In this document: one piece after another, positions 24,791 through 36,900 of the stretch
Layout of the letters: each line of letters opens with the position of its first letter
How positions within the stretch are numbered: position 1 is the stretch's first letter
Origin: Phoronis australis
Lineage: Eukaryota; Phoronida; Phoronidae
Assembly (NCBI GenBank): GCA_002633005.1
Contig: NMRA01000241.1
Coordinates: forward strand, 357,974 to 421,973
Direction: 5' to 3'
Length of the DNA stretch: 64,000 bases
Made by a program: the position numbers and the translations under genes
Notes under the pieces: model-generated
What the model was told of the DNA's origin: nothing
What the model saw: the letters and a program-made list of their open reading frames with translations, nothing else
Databases searched by the model: none

Positions 24791-27429
24791 ACCTGAGGCG
24801 TAATTATATTATTTGTAAAAAATCAAGAGTTTTGATAAATTACTTGCCACTCAGTCATCGGTACAGTGATCTAGATTAGCCTCACACTTATCTAATGCTT
24901 TTGGTATTTGAATTAACAAATACATCATTCATATTTCTAGTTCACTTCGAATTTAATTAAGAATCCACCAAAAGGAAGGAATGACCGGTGACGTAGTGTT
25001 TTTATTTACATAGAAATTCTTACAAAATTATGCTTAGTGCAATTTCCAAGACCACATCGAGTAGTTTAATAGCGTCATCCCGTAAACAAGTCTTCTAAGC
25101 TTAAAAAACAAAAGTTGCATCGTTGCCTAGCTGCTGGTGCTTTTGCTACGGAAAAGAAATAAAGACTGACTGCATTCACAACTTATCCTAATTTTCATAA
25201 ACTTTATGTCTTTATTAGACTACGAGTCTTGATACGACTTTAATTGGGGAATTAAGCTTGACTTAATGTGTAAAAACAGTAACCATTCAAGTGTTGTAAC
25301 CACTACCACTAGACAGAGCTGATTGGCGGAGGTCTATTCCCACGTAAATTACTGTGGGGATTCCAGCGATTTCAGGACGAGGCCAGAGCTCAACTCTGAT
25401 CTAATAAAACTCATTTTCCCGGCTTGTAAACGCGTCACTGTTCATTAATATTAACTGTACTCTGTGCTTTAGTTTATAACTGGAATCACTACATTAAAGT
25501 CCAAGGATTAGACAGGCACGCGTGCCTTGTACATGTCTCCATTACGACATAGATTTTAGGCATCTAAGCTGCAGTGTGTGACTTAAAAAGTCGCACATGA
25601 CAAGGCCAAGTGAAAAAGAATAACTCGGTTTGCGACGGAGAAACTTAAAAAGGTTACTAAACCCTGTTTTGACAATTACAACCAATCCTCGTTTTGTTAC
25701 TTGCTAATGTATCATTGGCATCAAACTTGAATGGTAAAAGCAGGATTCAACTAAAAACTCAAAAAACTCATTCTCTGTGTGTCACAGAATGGTTCTTGAT
25801 GAGTGGTCTTTCCAAGTCTTTTGTCGTTTAACTCGTCTAAAGCGTAGGTTACGTTTGCCCGTTTTGCATACTTTGAAGGTGATTTCAAATTCTGCTCCAA
25901 ACGTTTGAGGGTTGTCGAAATTTACTGTACATTATTTTGTTTCAGAGAACTGGATGGAAAGTCGTTTTATATATCTGTTAATAGGCCAAAACCGGGTTTG
26001 GTATTCTTTTTAACGCAGAATTAGCGAGCTTCACTCGGCCCACAGTAACGATGTAAAATAAGGAGGTTACCTTGTTGTTTCGCACCTTTTGCCAATCTTT
26101 GAAGATAGCTAGCCGTGAACATGGCTTTGATTTTGCTGGTACTCAATTCCAATAAAAACATGAGAAAGAGCCTGTTAACCTACAGTGTACACTTACCTGG
26201 TAGCATTGTAACAATTAATGCGTTAATGTTTTTCCTTGGAAATTAGCAGTTATAAATCCTTTTCATGTTTTCACGAAATGACTGCGAGTTCGGAGAACTA
26301 GCGGACTATGGCTTTCGTCAGCGCAGACATGTTGTTTGGAAGGTGTGCTTCGTAAACCCCCGATATGACGTCAGAGTTTGCACTTGTTTACTTTTTGGTT
26401 TGTTACCATATTGTTAGATTAAAATACATTGGCAGGAAAAGTAGTTGAAAGTTTGCGTTTTCTTAAAAAAGGGAAAAATTCACGTAAGTGAACATGTCAA
26501 ATATCAAGATTACGAATGTGGTTAATTTACAATGAAATCCATTCCATGTTCATGGAGTTACAGGTAGCACGTTGTATGTTACCTGGTCATTGGGTGAAAT
26601 TATGTTCATTAATTTTGACAGTTGGTCTTTGATGAAGGCTAGAGCCCGACACAGGTGAGGGAGAGATATGATATGTATTTCCACGAAAAGCAATTTACGC
26701 GCAACATTTATATTTTAAGCAAGGAGACTGACTATTCATGGGCGGCGCAGCACTGAAAAAAGTGGGGGGCTTGGGGGGGGGGGGCTACGAGCCCCCTGTG
26801 GTTCGCCGTCCATGCTATTGCCCATTCTTAGTTCCTATGTTGCTCTAACATTCGGAGCATTAAAACAAATTAGATAAGGATCAGGATAAGAATAGCTAAT
26901 TATCATGGCTTAGCTTAAGCCAAAGTCAGGATTCGAACTCACGTTTAGCTACAAAATCAATCCTTTGGCTCGCTCGATAATCAACAAAAGGATAGGTATT
27001 ACCTTCACTATCAGCACACTTTGTAATTACAAGTGGTGATATGTAATCCGGATATTATTTATAACACCACTTTCCTAGGGAGGCTCTGAAGTTACAAAAA
27101 ATCTGTAGTGTAACACATTGGCTGTTATTGATTTCCTCTTTTCAGGAATATCAAAACCCAAAGTCGGCATAAGTCCTTAATATGGATCAATGTTCGTGAA
27201 GACTGGGATGACGTCATTTTAGTATCTTGTTGATGCTCGTAAAACTTTTTGCTAATTTAGTAAGTCACGAGACTGCATTATCGACATAACATTAGTGGGA
27301 AATCTGGTCTGTTTATCCTGAAAGGAATGCGATAAAAACCTGTAGGGTGCACTGAACCGTTTCAGAAAATCTCCCAAACGAACTTAAATAGCATAACTCA
27401 ACCCTAATAAACATCAAGGGTTTTGACAA
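24791..27429. other. Upstream of KCNQ exon 1; no exon identified
   Basis: AT-rich. A poly-G stretch with gggggggggggctacgagcc lies at 26765-26800, and a B-box-like word in inverse (ggattcgaactc) at 26930. KCNQ 5' UTR or promoter elements could be here but none can be pointed to. Confidence 0.45.
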
Positions 27430-27953
27430 ATGAGGTTTAGAGTTTCAATGATGCAGTCGTCAACGAAACCAGTATCTCTAAATTTTACAGGTGTCCATTA
27501 CCATCTGGGTATTATGGAAAGCGAACAAGCAGACGACCACCACTCGGAGGATGACAGTTTAACATCTGAACCGCGGTCAGAGGAAAGTACACCGGCATTA
27601 TCAGATCAAGTGACAATATCAATTGAAGCATCATCACCGGTTGAGGACAGAAAAAGATTATCTTTCAAGGAAAGTAGGAAGAAGGTGGATTTTTTTGGAT
27701 TAAGTGGAAGTAAGCTTGAATCACCAGATGAGTCACCACAGCCTGTTGTAAAGTTTGCTATTCCAGTGAACAAAACGAGTAATAAAGCCATGAACAACAG
27801 TCGATACCATCAACCACGAATGTCATTATTAGGGAAACCCATAGATTATAAACCTCGAAAATGGGGAATTCGATACAGGAAACTTCAGGCCAAAATTTAC
27901 AACTTTCTCGAGCGACCGAAGGATTGGATAGAGAATTTTTACCACGTTGCCAC
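27430..27953 (+). CDS. KCNQ: KCNQ exon 1: cytoplasmic N-terminus up to start of S1
   Basis: The open frame starts at Met 27430. A second Met at 27514 ([10 protein letters not shown]) follows a good acceptor (aattttacag, ending 27490), so either the first exon starts upstream with Met 27430 or a 5' UTR intron ends at 27490 and translation starts at 27514. The N-terminus is acidic and Ser-rich, followed by the family-typical block [10 protein letters not shown], then [20 protein letters not shown], which matches the pre-S1 segment of KCNQ proteins. The donor is GCCAC|GTAAGT at 27953, phase 2, completed by G of the next exon to give Thr before FLLV. Confidence 0.93.
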
Positions 27954-30900
27954 GTAAGTATTTCCTGACTGAATGAAGCACGTTGATCAAAGAAAAATAG
28001 AAGTGCTTGCTAATTCAACTGTTCAATGTCGTTGAGTTTCATTGCCATGGTTACTATTTCCGTGTACTTTTTATGTGAGCCGCTTTTATGATTTTCTACT
28101 GACACTAAAAATCCACATGACTAGGTCAGGAGTGTTATAGGGGTTCTCCATAAAACACTGACTTCCAGAAACATTCACTCTCGTAGAACTGGGGCAGAAA
28201 TTCTACGCAGTGGTTAATCATTACTCATAACTTAGTTAAATGGCACTCGAACGGTTAAAAATCATGCAAACGAGGATCAAACTTCTTAGGTTTCTGAGAA
28301 AAGGAAATATGCCATTCCTAGATTTAGCGTTAATTTGAGCGTAAATTTGAGCTTTGGTATATTTTTTCTCGAAGGGAATGAGATTCACATATGGGAAATA
28401 CATTATCAACTCGCAGGTGATATCTTTGATGGGGTCAGTTAGTATTAACTGAATTAACCTAAGTTACTTGAAGCACAAGGCATTTCTCATCGTTGGCACT
28501 ACCCAAAGCGTCCAGGTGCGAAAATGAGGCATCGGACATTTGCGCAATACTACTGAACATTTTAACATCAGGAACACTTTTCCCTTCCGGTGGTCTTTTA
28601 ACCCACGTCTGTGGAAACCCACTGCCTTATCCAAATACAGATTGATTTTCGGAAATCATTGTAACCCACTACGATACTCTTCCTATCTGGGTGCAACACC
28701 GTCATGCCTACAACTTCTTACCTTAAAATATATTGCCATTTGTAAGAACTAGTGCAATTTCTGGTGAGACAAACTGCAGTAAACAGAATATGCGCCAAGA
28801 TAGTAGAAAACTGCAACAGTGTCTTTCACGAGTTGCGATTTCCGTCTGTTTTCAACCTTCACATCGGCCCTACAGTTTAAAGTTGCTGTAGACCCGCCTA
28901 CCACGAAACAATTTTGATTTAGATCACTGACCCCCATGAAATTGGTCTCAGCTTGATTATAAGTCAAAAACAGACGATTTTCGAGCGTAGAATAGACAGT
29001 TCCTTATTGCTTGATGCTTGGCTTTTAAGTTGACTTGACATGGCGTGTTTTTTATTGGAAAAGCATGGCCTTGAGCAATAACGAAGTGTCCGTTCTTTGT
29101 AAGACCAAAATCACTTCCCATATGAGTAAGGAACCAGATGAGTTATAGAACAAGTGGTCAAAATCAAAACTTTCTTTCGGCAGAACGAGGGTTTGTGTGA
29201 CTATTTTAAATAATATCTGAACGCTCGTGTTTTTTTCATTTCGTAAGCTTCAATTTTATCTAATTGGATCAGTTTACATCGTTTTATTTTCAGAGATTAT
29301 TTTTGCGAAGTGGCCTCTGCGTATGTTCACATTTATACGTTGTATTATTCTATGAATACAAGCTAAGCCAGAATATTTCAAGTCATGTTCTCTGGCATCC
29401 GGAACACATCGGGTATTTCCGTAGCCTCAATTTGAAGTTACGAAAATAGTCGAGGTGTTCCGAATGCTTCTCTAGCAACTTTAGCACCGAAGCTCGAACG
29501 ATTATCGTTTCAAATGCTATAAAATCGTGCAGGGATTTTTGCGTATGGATACTTTTGAATCTCAGTCCTTAAGCGAATTGTTAAAAGTCCCTGTGGAGGT
29601 AGTAGCATCAATTCCCCAGACCGGAAGTATAGAACTACTGAGAACGACTGAGGAGAAACGATCCTTACTGTGAAATTTCCAGATCGCTGAAATCCCGTCA
29701 ATTTACTGCTATTAAGATTCCATTACTGTTCTTGCGCCAATGCAAGTTTTGTTTTAGTACCCGAAGTCATTATATTACTGCCCAGGGCGCTTTAATTGGG
29801 AAACTCAAAAATCAGGAAGTGGGCGTCTAGGGTGCGTAGAAACGAAGCTTCTCAGAAGTTGGAAATGGCCGCTTATCCGAAGGGTCAATCGAGTTACCAC
29901 CAACGGATTACACTGACATCAGGCGTGCGTTGTTCTCACTTGAAATACACAGCAATGTCTCACGTGATCTCGCGAAGTCTTGCTTTTTTGCGAGTTTCTA
30001 GCGTTACTGAACAAGAGGCAGACTTCACTCGCAAGAGACAAATAAAACCTCGTCGGATTGCTGAAAATGTAGTAAGGGAGTTAGCGTCTACGTTGGAGTG
30101 ATCGTGCACAGTAGCTTAGAAATGTGACATAGTTTTTTACAAGAAGTTTTTTTTAATTGTCCTATGTTAACATTACATGAGTAATGAGTTACGTATCGTT
30201 GGCCAAATGGATGAACGTCACGCACATAAATTATGTGCGTAAGTTAATTCTTGGTAGGGGCGTAAAGTAATTATTTGGGGCGTAACATAATTATTAGCGG
30301 CATAAAATAATTATCCGTAACGTAAATTCACTTTTTACGGCATGAGGTAATTGTTTGCGGCGTAAATTCACTTTTTACGGCGTAAAGTATTTATTTGCGG
30401 CGTAGAGTAACTTTTTGAGGCATTAAGTAATTGTTTGTGGCGAAAAGTAACTTTTGACGCCGAAAATAAATACTTTACGCCATAAAAAGTGAATTTACGC
30501 CACAAATAATTACTTTGTGCATGTAACAAGAATGTACGTTACGCACTTAATTTAAGTGCGTAACGTTCACTCATTAAGCCAACGATAGTATCGTCACGCG
30601 CTGTTTTTTGCGAATGCTTTATGTTTGGATGCACGCGAGTTCGATAATGTTATAATATGAGCGTGAGTCAAAAGAGCTACTTCATGTCTCCTTCAGTACA
30701 GAACAGGAGAGAGAACGAGGTGCGCTCCGTAAGACCCAAGAATTTCACCAAGAAGCTAGATCACGCAAGACCGTGTAAAATCATGCGTGTGAAACGCGAA
30801 TGTTTTGCGACTGTGCTCGATACATTACTATCGTAACCTAACACAATGTCGGCCATTGAAATAATTGGTCAGTGATGTTGAGATGCTAATTATGGAATAG

Positions 30901-33900
30901 AATTCGCTGTTTCGAACGCGAAGATTTTCGCCGCTTGATCTTTGTGTGTGTCTTGAGTTTATGGAACGCATCCCGAATGGACTAATTAAAGTTGAAAATT
31001 TGGACATTTCGTGGGTGTATGGTTAGCCGGGCATAGGCGTTAACCCAGACGAATACAGTAGTTAATGTCAATCTAAAAAGTTACGCATTTCTTACAGCCC
31101 AGATTCTTATATAGCTGATTTTTTTCTTGTAGTCAAGTGCGCTGTGTTTAAGATATTAATTATACATGAATTGATATTTTTAATTTTTAATTGCAGGTTT
31201 CTGCTTGTGTTAATATGTATTGGTCTCAGTATATTCTCATCAATTCCACGCTACAGGTCTACCAGAAAGCCACTGTTCTTTATGGTATTTATTTATTTTT
31301 TACTCAACACGCTTCACCGCCGAAATAACCATTTTTATAACCAAGTACATGTAGTTTATGTGACGTTTTTCTAATTACCTCCTCTTGTCTCGACTTAGAC
31401 AGAGTGTTTCTTTTCTTTGATTTCTGTATCTGTCAGTCAGACACTAATATTTTTTTTTTTGTCTTTTAAATGCAAAACTGTTCAAAAATTGTCTTTTGAT
31501 TGTATTTCAAGACAACGGGGACAGCTTGCATACCGGGCAACCGTCAAACTTTTCACAAATGGCAAGCATTTATCATATTTTCAGCTTGTAATAATATACA
31601 TTGAGATGTAGACCTACTCGAGTTATAAGGAACTAGCAATGCCTCTGCGAAAGCTTGGATTTTCTGCCGAAGAGCTTTCTAATCTAATTCCTGAACTTAA
31701 TCACAATGTCAAGGTAACCTTCTGCAGTAAAAGGTCACTCGGTGGAAAATCAGAATAAGTTTGCCTAACTGTGTACACTTCAAGATTTGCTGCTGTCGAA
31801 TATTTTTAACTACGTACACGTATTTATGTGTCAGGTCTAGCGAATATAGTAACCAAAGGAGTAACACTGGTGCACAGTCGCTCCAGGTTTTGCAACAAGA
31901 CCACTTGGCAGAAACATTTTTGTGCTCCCACGCATACAAATGTAGAAGCATATTGCCGTCATCTCTGTCCGGGCGTCCGGCATCCGCTGCTATATCTCCT
32001 GAACCGTTTGCAGGATCTTCATGGAATTTGGCAGATGTGTTACTTTGAAACTGTCGGCAAATAAAGACGATTTGATTTTCAGACAAATCTAATCACTAGT
32101 GCACCCCCTACTTGTAGTTTTTTACGTTTGTCTCTGTATTTCTGACCATTTCATTGACTGACGTTTACGAAATTACGCAAGCATTTTTCTTTTGTGATGA
32201 CGACGTCATATTCTCAATTTCGAGCAGATTCAACAGAGTCTGTACCCCCAGTGCCCATTTTTATTGTATACGAGTTTGTTTTGGCTTCCGTCTCTCTATT
32301 GACACATGCATACGTATTGAAGACTGCACGAATAACCTTGATTTCTGACGGGTTGGATACTGTGACGACCTTTAACGGCATTTCTTCTCTACCTCGAGAT
32401 GTACCAAGTGAACTTAAAATTTAGTCTACATGTTCCAGTTGAGAAGAGCGTGGCTTGTACTGACTTCGGGGCGAATCCGACTGCTGGGGTGTCTACTGGT
32501 GTCAATTTAGGTTGTATTTATGCATGCTTCATTATCTACCAAGATCCCTGAAATTGGCAAAGGATTTGTTATGAAGGAGACGATGGCACCTGCCGAGTTT
32601 CGGATGGAACTGACTTATTTTGCTCCCTCTGTTAACTATTTTTGCGGGTCTTTTTGGCTTCCGCCTCCCTATTCGCCAAACCACGAATCATCATGAAAAT
32701 TGGCAGATGTGTTCATAATAAAGAGAGAATCATATGGCCGAGTATAGTAATTTTGTGATAGATCTATTGTGGCGTTACCGAATGGCAAATTTAGTTTTCT
32801 GTGTGTTTGCAACATATCTATCAAGTTGTTTGACGAATCTTTAAGAAATTTGGCATGTATGATCAAGTTGAGAAGATCACGGCTGTCGTTAATTGTCGGA
32901 CAGTTCCAAGTAAAGTAGCCCTTCGTAGTGACAGTTTTGTTATTTGTACTTCAATACCAACCAAGTTCCTTGGTGGACCTTCATTAACAGCGAGCACTAC
33001 TCGTGTTGATTTTTAGACGGGTCTGACTGCTGTGCCAATTTGTTTTTTCTTTTGTTTGCTTCAATGTCTATCAAGCTCTTTGGTAGTACTTCTTAAAATT
33101 TGGGTTCATACGATTGGTGTTGATTTGTGTAGTTCTGTGACAAATTTGGCGTCCCTGATGACCCCTAGTGGCAATTGGTATTGCGTCTGCTTTGATATCT
33201 ATCAGTTTTTCTCGATAGATCTTAGTCAAATTTGACCTACGTGTTTCTAATGAGTGGAGCACAATTGGTGCACATTTTATAATGGATCTGACTTGGGTGG
33301 AAATATTTTAAAATCGAGGACACCGTTTACCGTTTTCAATGCACGTGGTGGGCGCATACCAGTTAACTGAAAGTAGAGGGCCCGAATTTTCACAACAAAA
33401 CTTGTGTTTTTGATCACGTCACTTGCACAAATTCGACTTTGCAAAGCATGCACCAAATTTTGTGAGCACAATGCCAACGCTCTTCAAACTTGTGCTAACA
33501 CTGCTTTAAGCTTGGTGCCGTGTCCTGGATCAAAACATAGACCACGGAATAACGGTAGGTATAAGGTTAATAAGAATTTATATAGAAGTGTATCTTACAG
33601 GAAATTTTCGTGGTGTTATGGCTGATCACAGAGTATATTCTTCGAATGTGGTCGTCGGGATGTAGATCACGATATCAGGGTATTTCAGGCAGACTGCAGT
33701 TTGCTAAACGACCTCTATGCATTGTTGGTAAGCCAAATTAAATATTTTAAAATTTTTAATAATTTTTTGATATTTCATGAAAATAACCAAATTATTAGAC
33801 GAAATCTGAGATATGATCATCTTAAAAGGAAACGATGCGTAGTTTGCATTACATAGCAAATGAGCTTACATTTGAGTTTTTATATTTCTTGTACTATATC

Positions 33901-36900
33901 TGAAACAGTCTGGCGCATGACATGATACTTAGCTTCTGTTAATTTGTGGGTTATCGGATAATTTTGTGCGACAGTGTAATCTGTTGAGTTTAGAATCGAT
34001 TTTCTATTATTTCCGTAGTATTCCAGTGAGTCGTATTTGTTACCTTCATCAGATTTCAATTCTCCGCACCTTGATCAGTTCATAAATAGTCTGCGCCATA
34101 AATGTTGACCTCATGAGTATACTGAAATTTGCTGTCGTGTACTTATCAATCTTAAAATGTATAATGCTTCATTAATACTGACTACGGTTTTGTGATGTCG
34201 TAGCGTTCACTACCTAAACTGTTGTGGAAAACTGAAAATTGTTAGCCCGAGGGTCTTACCAAGTCACGTGGATTTCATGATGGTAACGGTATTTCTTTGA
34301 TGGGCAACGTGATCTCTACAAACACATATTTTCAGTGTTTTGTGATCATTAACATTAACCCGCATTTCTTTAATATGTTGCCAGTATACGGAATTCGGAT
34401 TTCAGTCATTCTCACACTTTGGTGAACTTAAGATTCTATTTCTGTACATTTTGAAGCTTTTTGAAACAGACACAGAGGTTAGAAGAAACATGAGTTTATA
34501 CCAAAATATTGGTAGTTATGGTCTCCACAAAACTAAGTCTATTATTTCATCGACGTCTCGTCTTTTGCATTTTTTTCAGATATGATAGTTATAGTAGCCA
34601 CAGCGATCCTGGTGGTGATTAGTGCCGCTGCTGGTAACCTTTTTCTTAATGCTCTTCAAGCACTACGGTTCTTTCAAATATTGAGATTAGTCAGGATGGA
34701 CAGACGGGGCAACTCGTGGAAATTGTTGGGATCTGTAATGTGGGCTCACAGAAAGGTAGGACATTATATTAGTATAATAGTATTGCCATTCATTACAAGT
34801 ATGTCTAGCCTTTTACTCAGTCCCCTACCACCGAAAAGTGCGACTCTTTATAAACAAGAAATTCATGTGGCAGCATTGCTCGAGAAACAAATTTTCTGTT
34901 TGTAGTATCAAATTCAACGCGTTTAGTACACGGAGCACAAAGCCAACTAGACATTGATAGGTACACCATGTAATAAATTGTTCTACGGCCGCAGTGACGT
35001 CTTCTCTACAATTTTGTGTAATTTGAGGTGACACCAAAGATCACTGATAGCTTCATTTAACTGCTGGCCAGCTCAGTCATGTGTTTCTTTACCATTTTCT
35101 TGATTTAAATCACGTTCCCACGAGATACAAAAAATTAGAGCGCTAATCTTGTGATATCTGAGAACTAAGGTCAGTTTACTTTCCTTAATTTGCGTGCTGC
35201 GTACGTCTGGAAAATATAAAGTGTCAAAGTTAAATATGTTTGATAATAGAAAAAGCAAATGAAGTTCGTGATAGAAACTGCAGTGCGTAGTGAGTCTGCG
35301 GAATATTCTGTCTTACCTGACAGGAAGTACAAACCCATGTTCTTGGTAGAGTTGTAGTAACCAGGGCAAAACTGGGGTATCTTAGCAACAAAAAGGAGGC
35401 TTCAGGAATACGGCTAAATCTATCACTTGCCTCAAGTGAATTACCCGACAACAGGTGGACTTTAAATCTGTTTTCGCTACCTTTTCTCCCAGGAGTTACT
35501 GACTTCCTTATACATGGGCCTGATCGGTCTTTTACTGTCTTCATTCCTGTTACATCTTGCTGAGAAGGACAGCAACATAAAGTTTGCCACACTGGCAGAT
35601 TCACTCTGGTGGGGCGTGGTAAGAACTTTTTAATTTTAATTTCAAATTTTAATATGGAAATGCTAATCTTTGTAACATACCAAAATTGCTTTAATTGCAC
35701 CGTACAATCGCGTAACAGACATGTTGGTTTTAATTGATTTTAAGGCAGCAGGCATAAATCATATAGTGTGCGTCAACGTAAGATTTGATTGAGATAGGAT
35801 GTCTTTGTATTTCAGAAACTCAATTCATGCCAAGGTTCATGAGTTTTTTAGCGGGGTTGTTATTCCATGGGCCTACTGCTAATTCATGCACAAACAATTT
35901 TGAATTTGTTTTTGAGATTATTGGTGAATGCTAAAAAGATGTATTAACATCGACTTATTTTAGATAACTCTTTGCACTGTTGGCTACGGTGACACGGTGC
36001 CGTTGACATGGCCGGGGAAGTTGATAACAGGAATCTCGGCGATCTGTTGCATCTCCTTCTTTGCTTTACCAGCAGTGAGTATCCAAATGAAGCAAAAATC
36101 TCGCGAAAACTCGAGCTCACTCAAGATTTCGCTATGCATTTCTAGCCTCAATCGCATGATCGCATTAGCTCTTTATTCGCGAAAGTCTTCCGTCTACGAA
36201 AGGCAACCTGGATCTTCGGTACATACAACACACTGCTGTTTTGCCCTTAGACATTTTTTGAAAGCCTTAAATAAAATCAGTGATTTAGTCGTCATTTCTC
36301 CGTCATACATTTAGTCACTTTTCAAGAGAGCAGTTAGGCATTACCAAAGAGTATGAGCCAACTCCTCCCCTCTATAATAGTTGTCCTTTTTACACCTATG
36401 CCCCATAGAAGCAATGTCGAGATTGGATAAATTTGGTATTTGTTTGACTTAGTGCACTTGTTAGTTTTGTCCTGATTATGCACATGTATTTGCCCAATCA
36501 TGCACTTCGATGTCCCCCGGATCGATACACTGAGATAAGTTTTAAAAATGGTACATGGTGTGGTTTTGTGCGGAATGCGAAGCATTAACTTGACTTGGAC
36601 AGGAAATTGATGTTCACATATGTGAACAACCTTTAATCCTCATCGGAAAATGTCGCGTAGTAGGAATAGGATGAGTACCAAAATGTCTAAACTATTACAA
36701 GGTTAAGAACATTGTTGACACCTAATTTTTCAAGAGTTGTTGCTAATTCGTCTCGCGCTTGACAATCCCTTCAAAGAATGCAACCGATTTGTTATTTATT
36801 GCCTCGATTGTCAGGGACACGTCCGATGACACCGTTAAAAGGCCTCCGTTTACTGATGCAGTGGTTTAGCTTGTTTTGCCCCAGTGCACTGTTCACGGCC

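Noticed and set aside
31257-31258. Alternative donor TACAG|GTCTAC in KCNQ exon 2
   Set aside because: It would shorten the exon to 60 nt and break the phase with exon 3; the donor at 31284 restores both alignment and phase.
35230-35700. 156-residue minus-strand ORF
   Set aside because: Antisense to KCNQ exon 5; it has no homology of its own.
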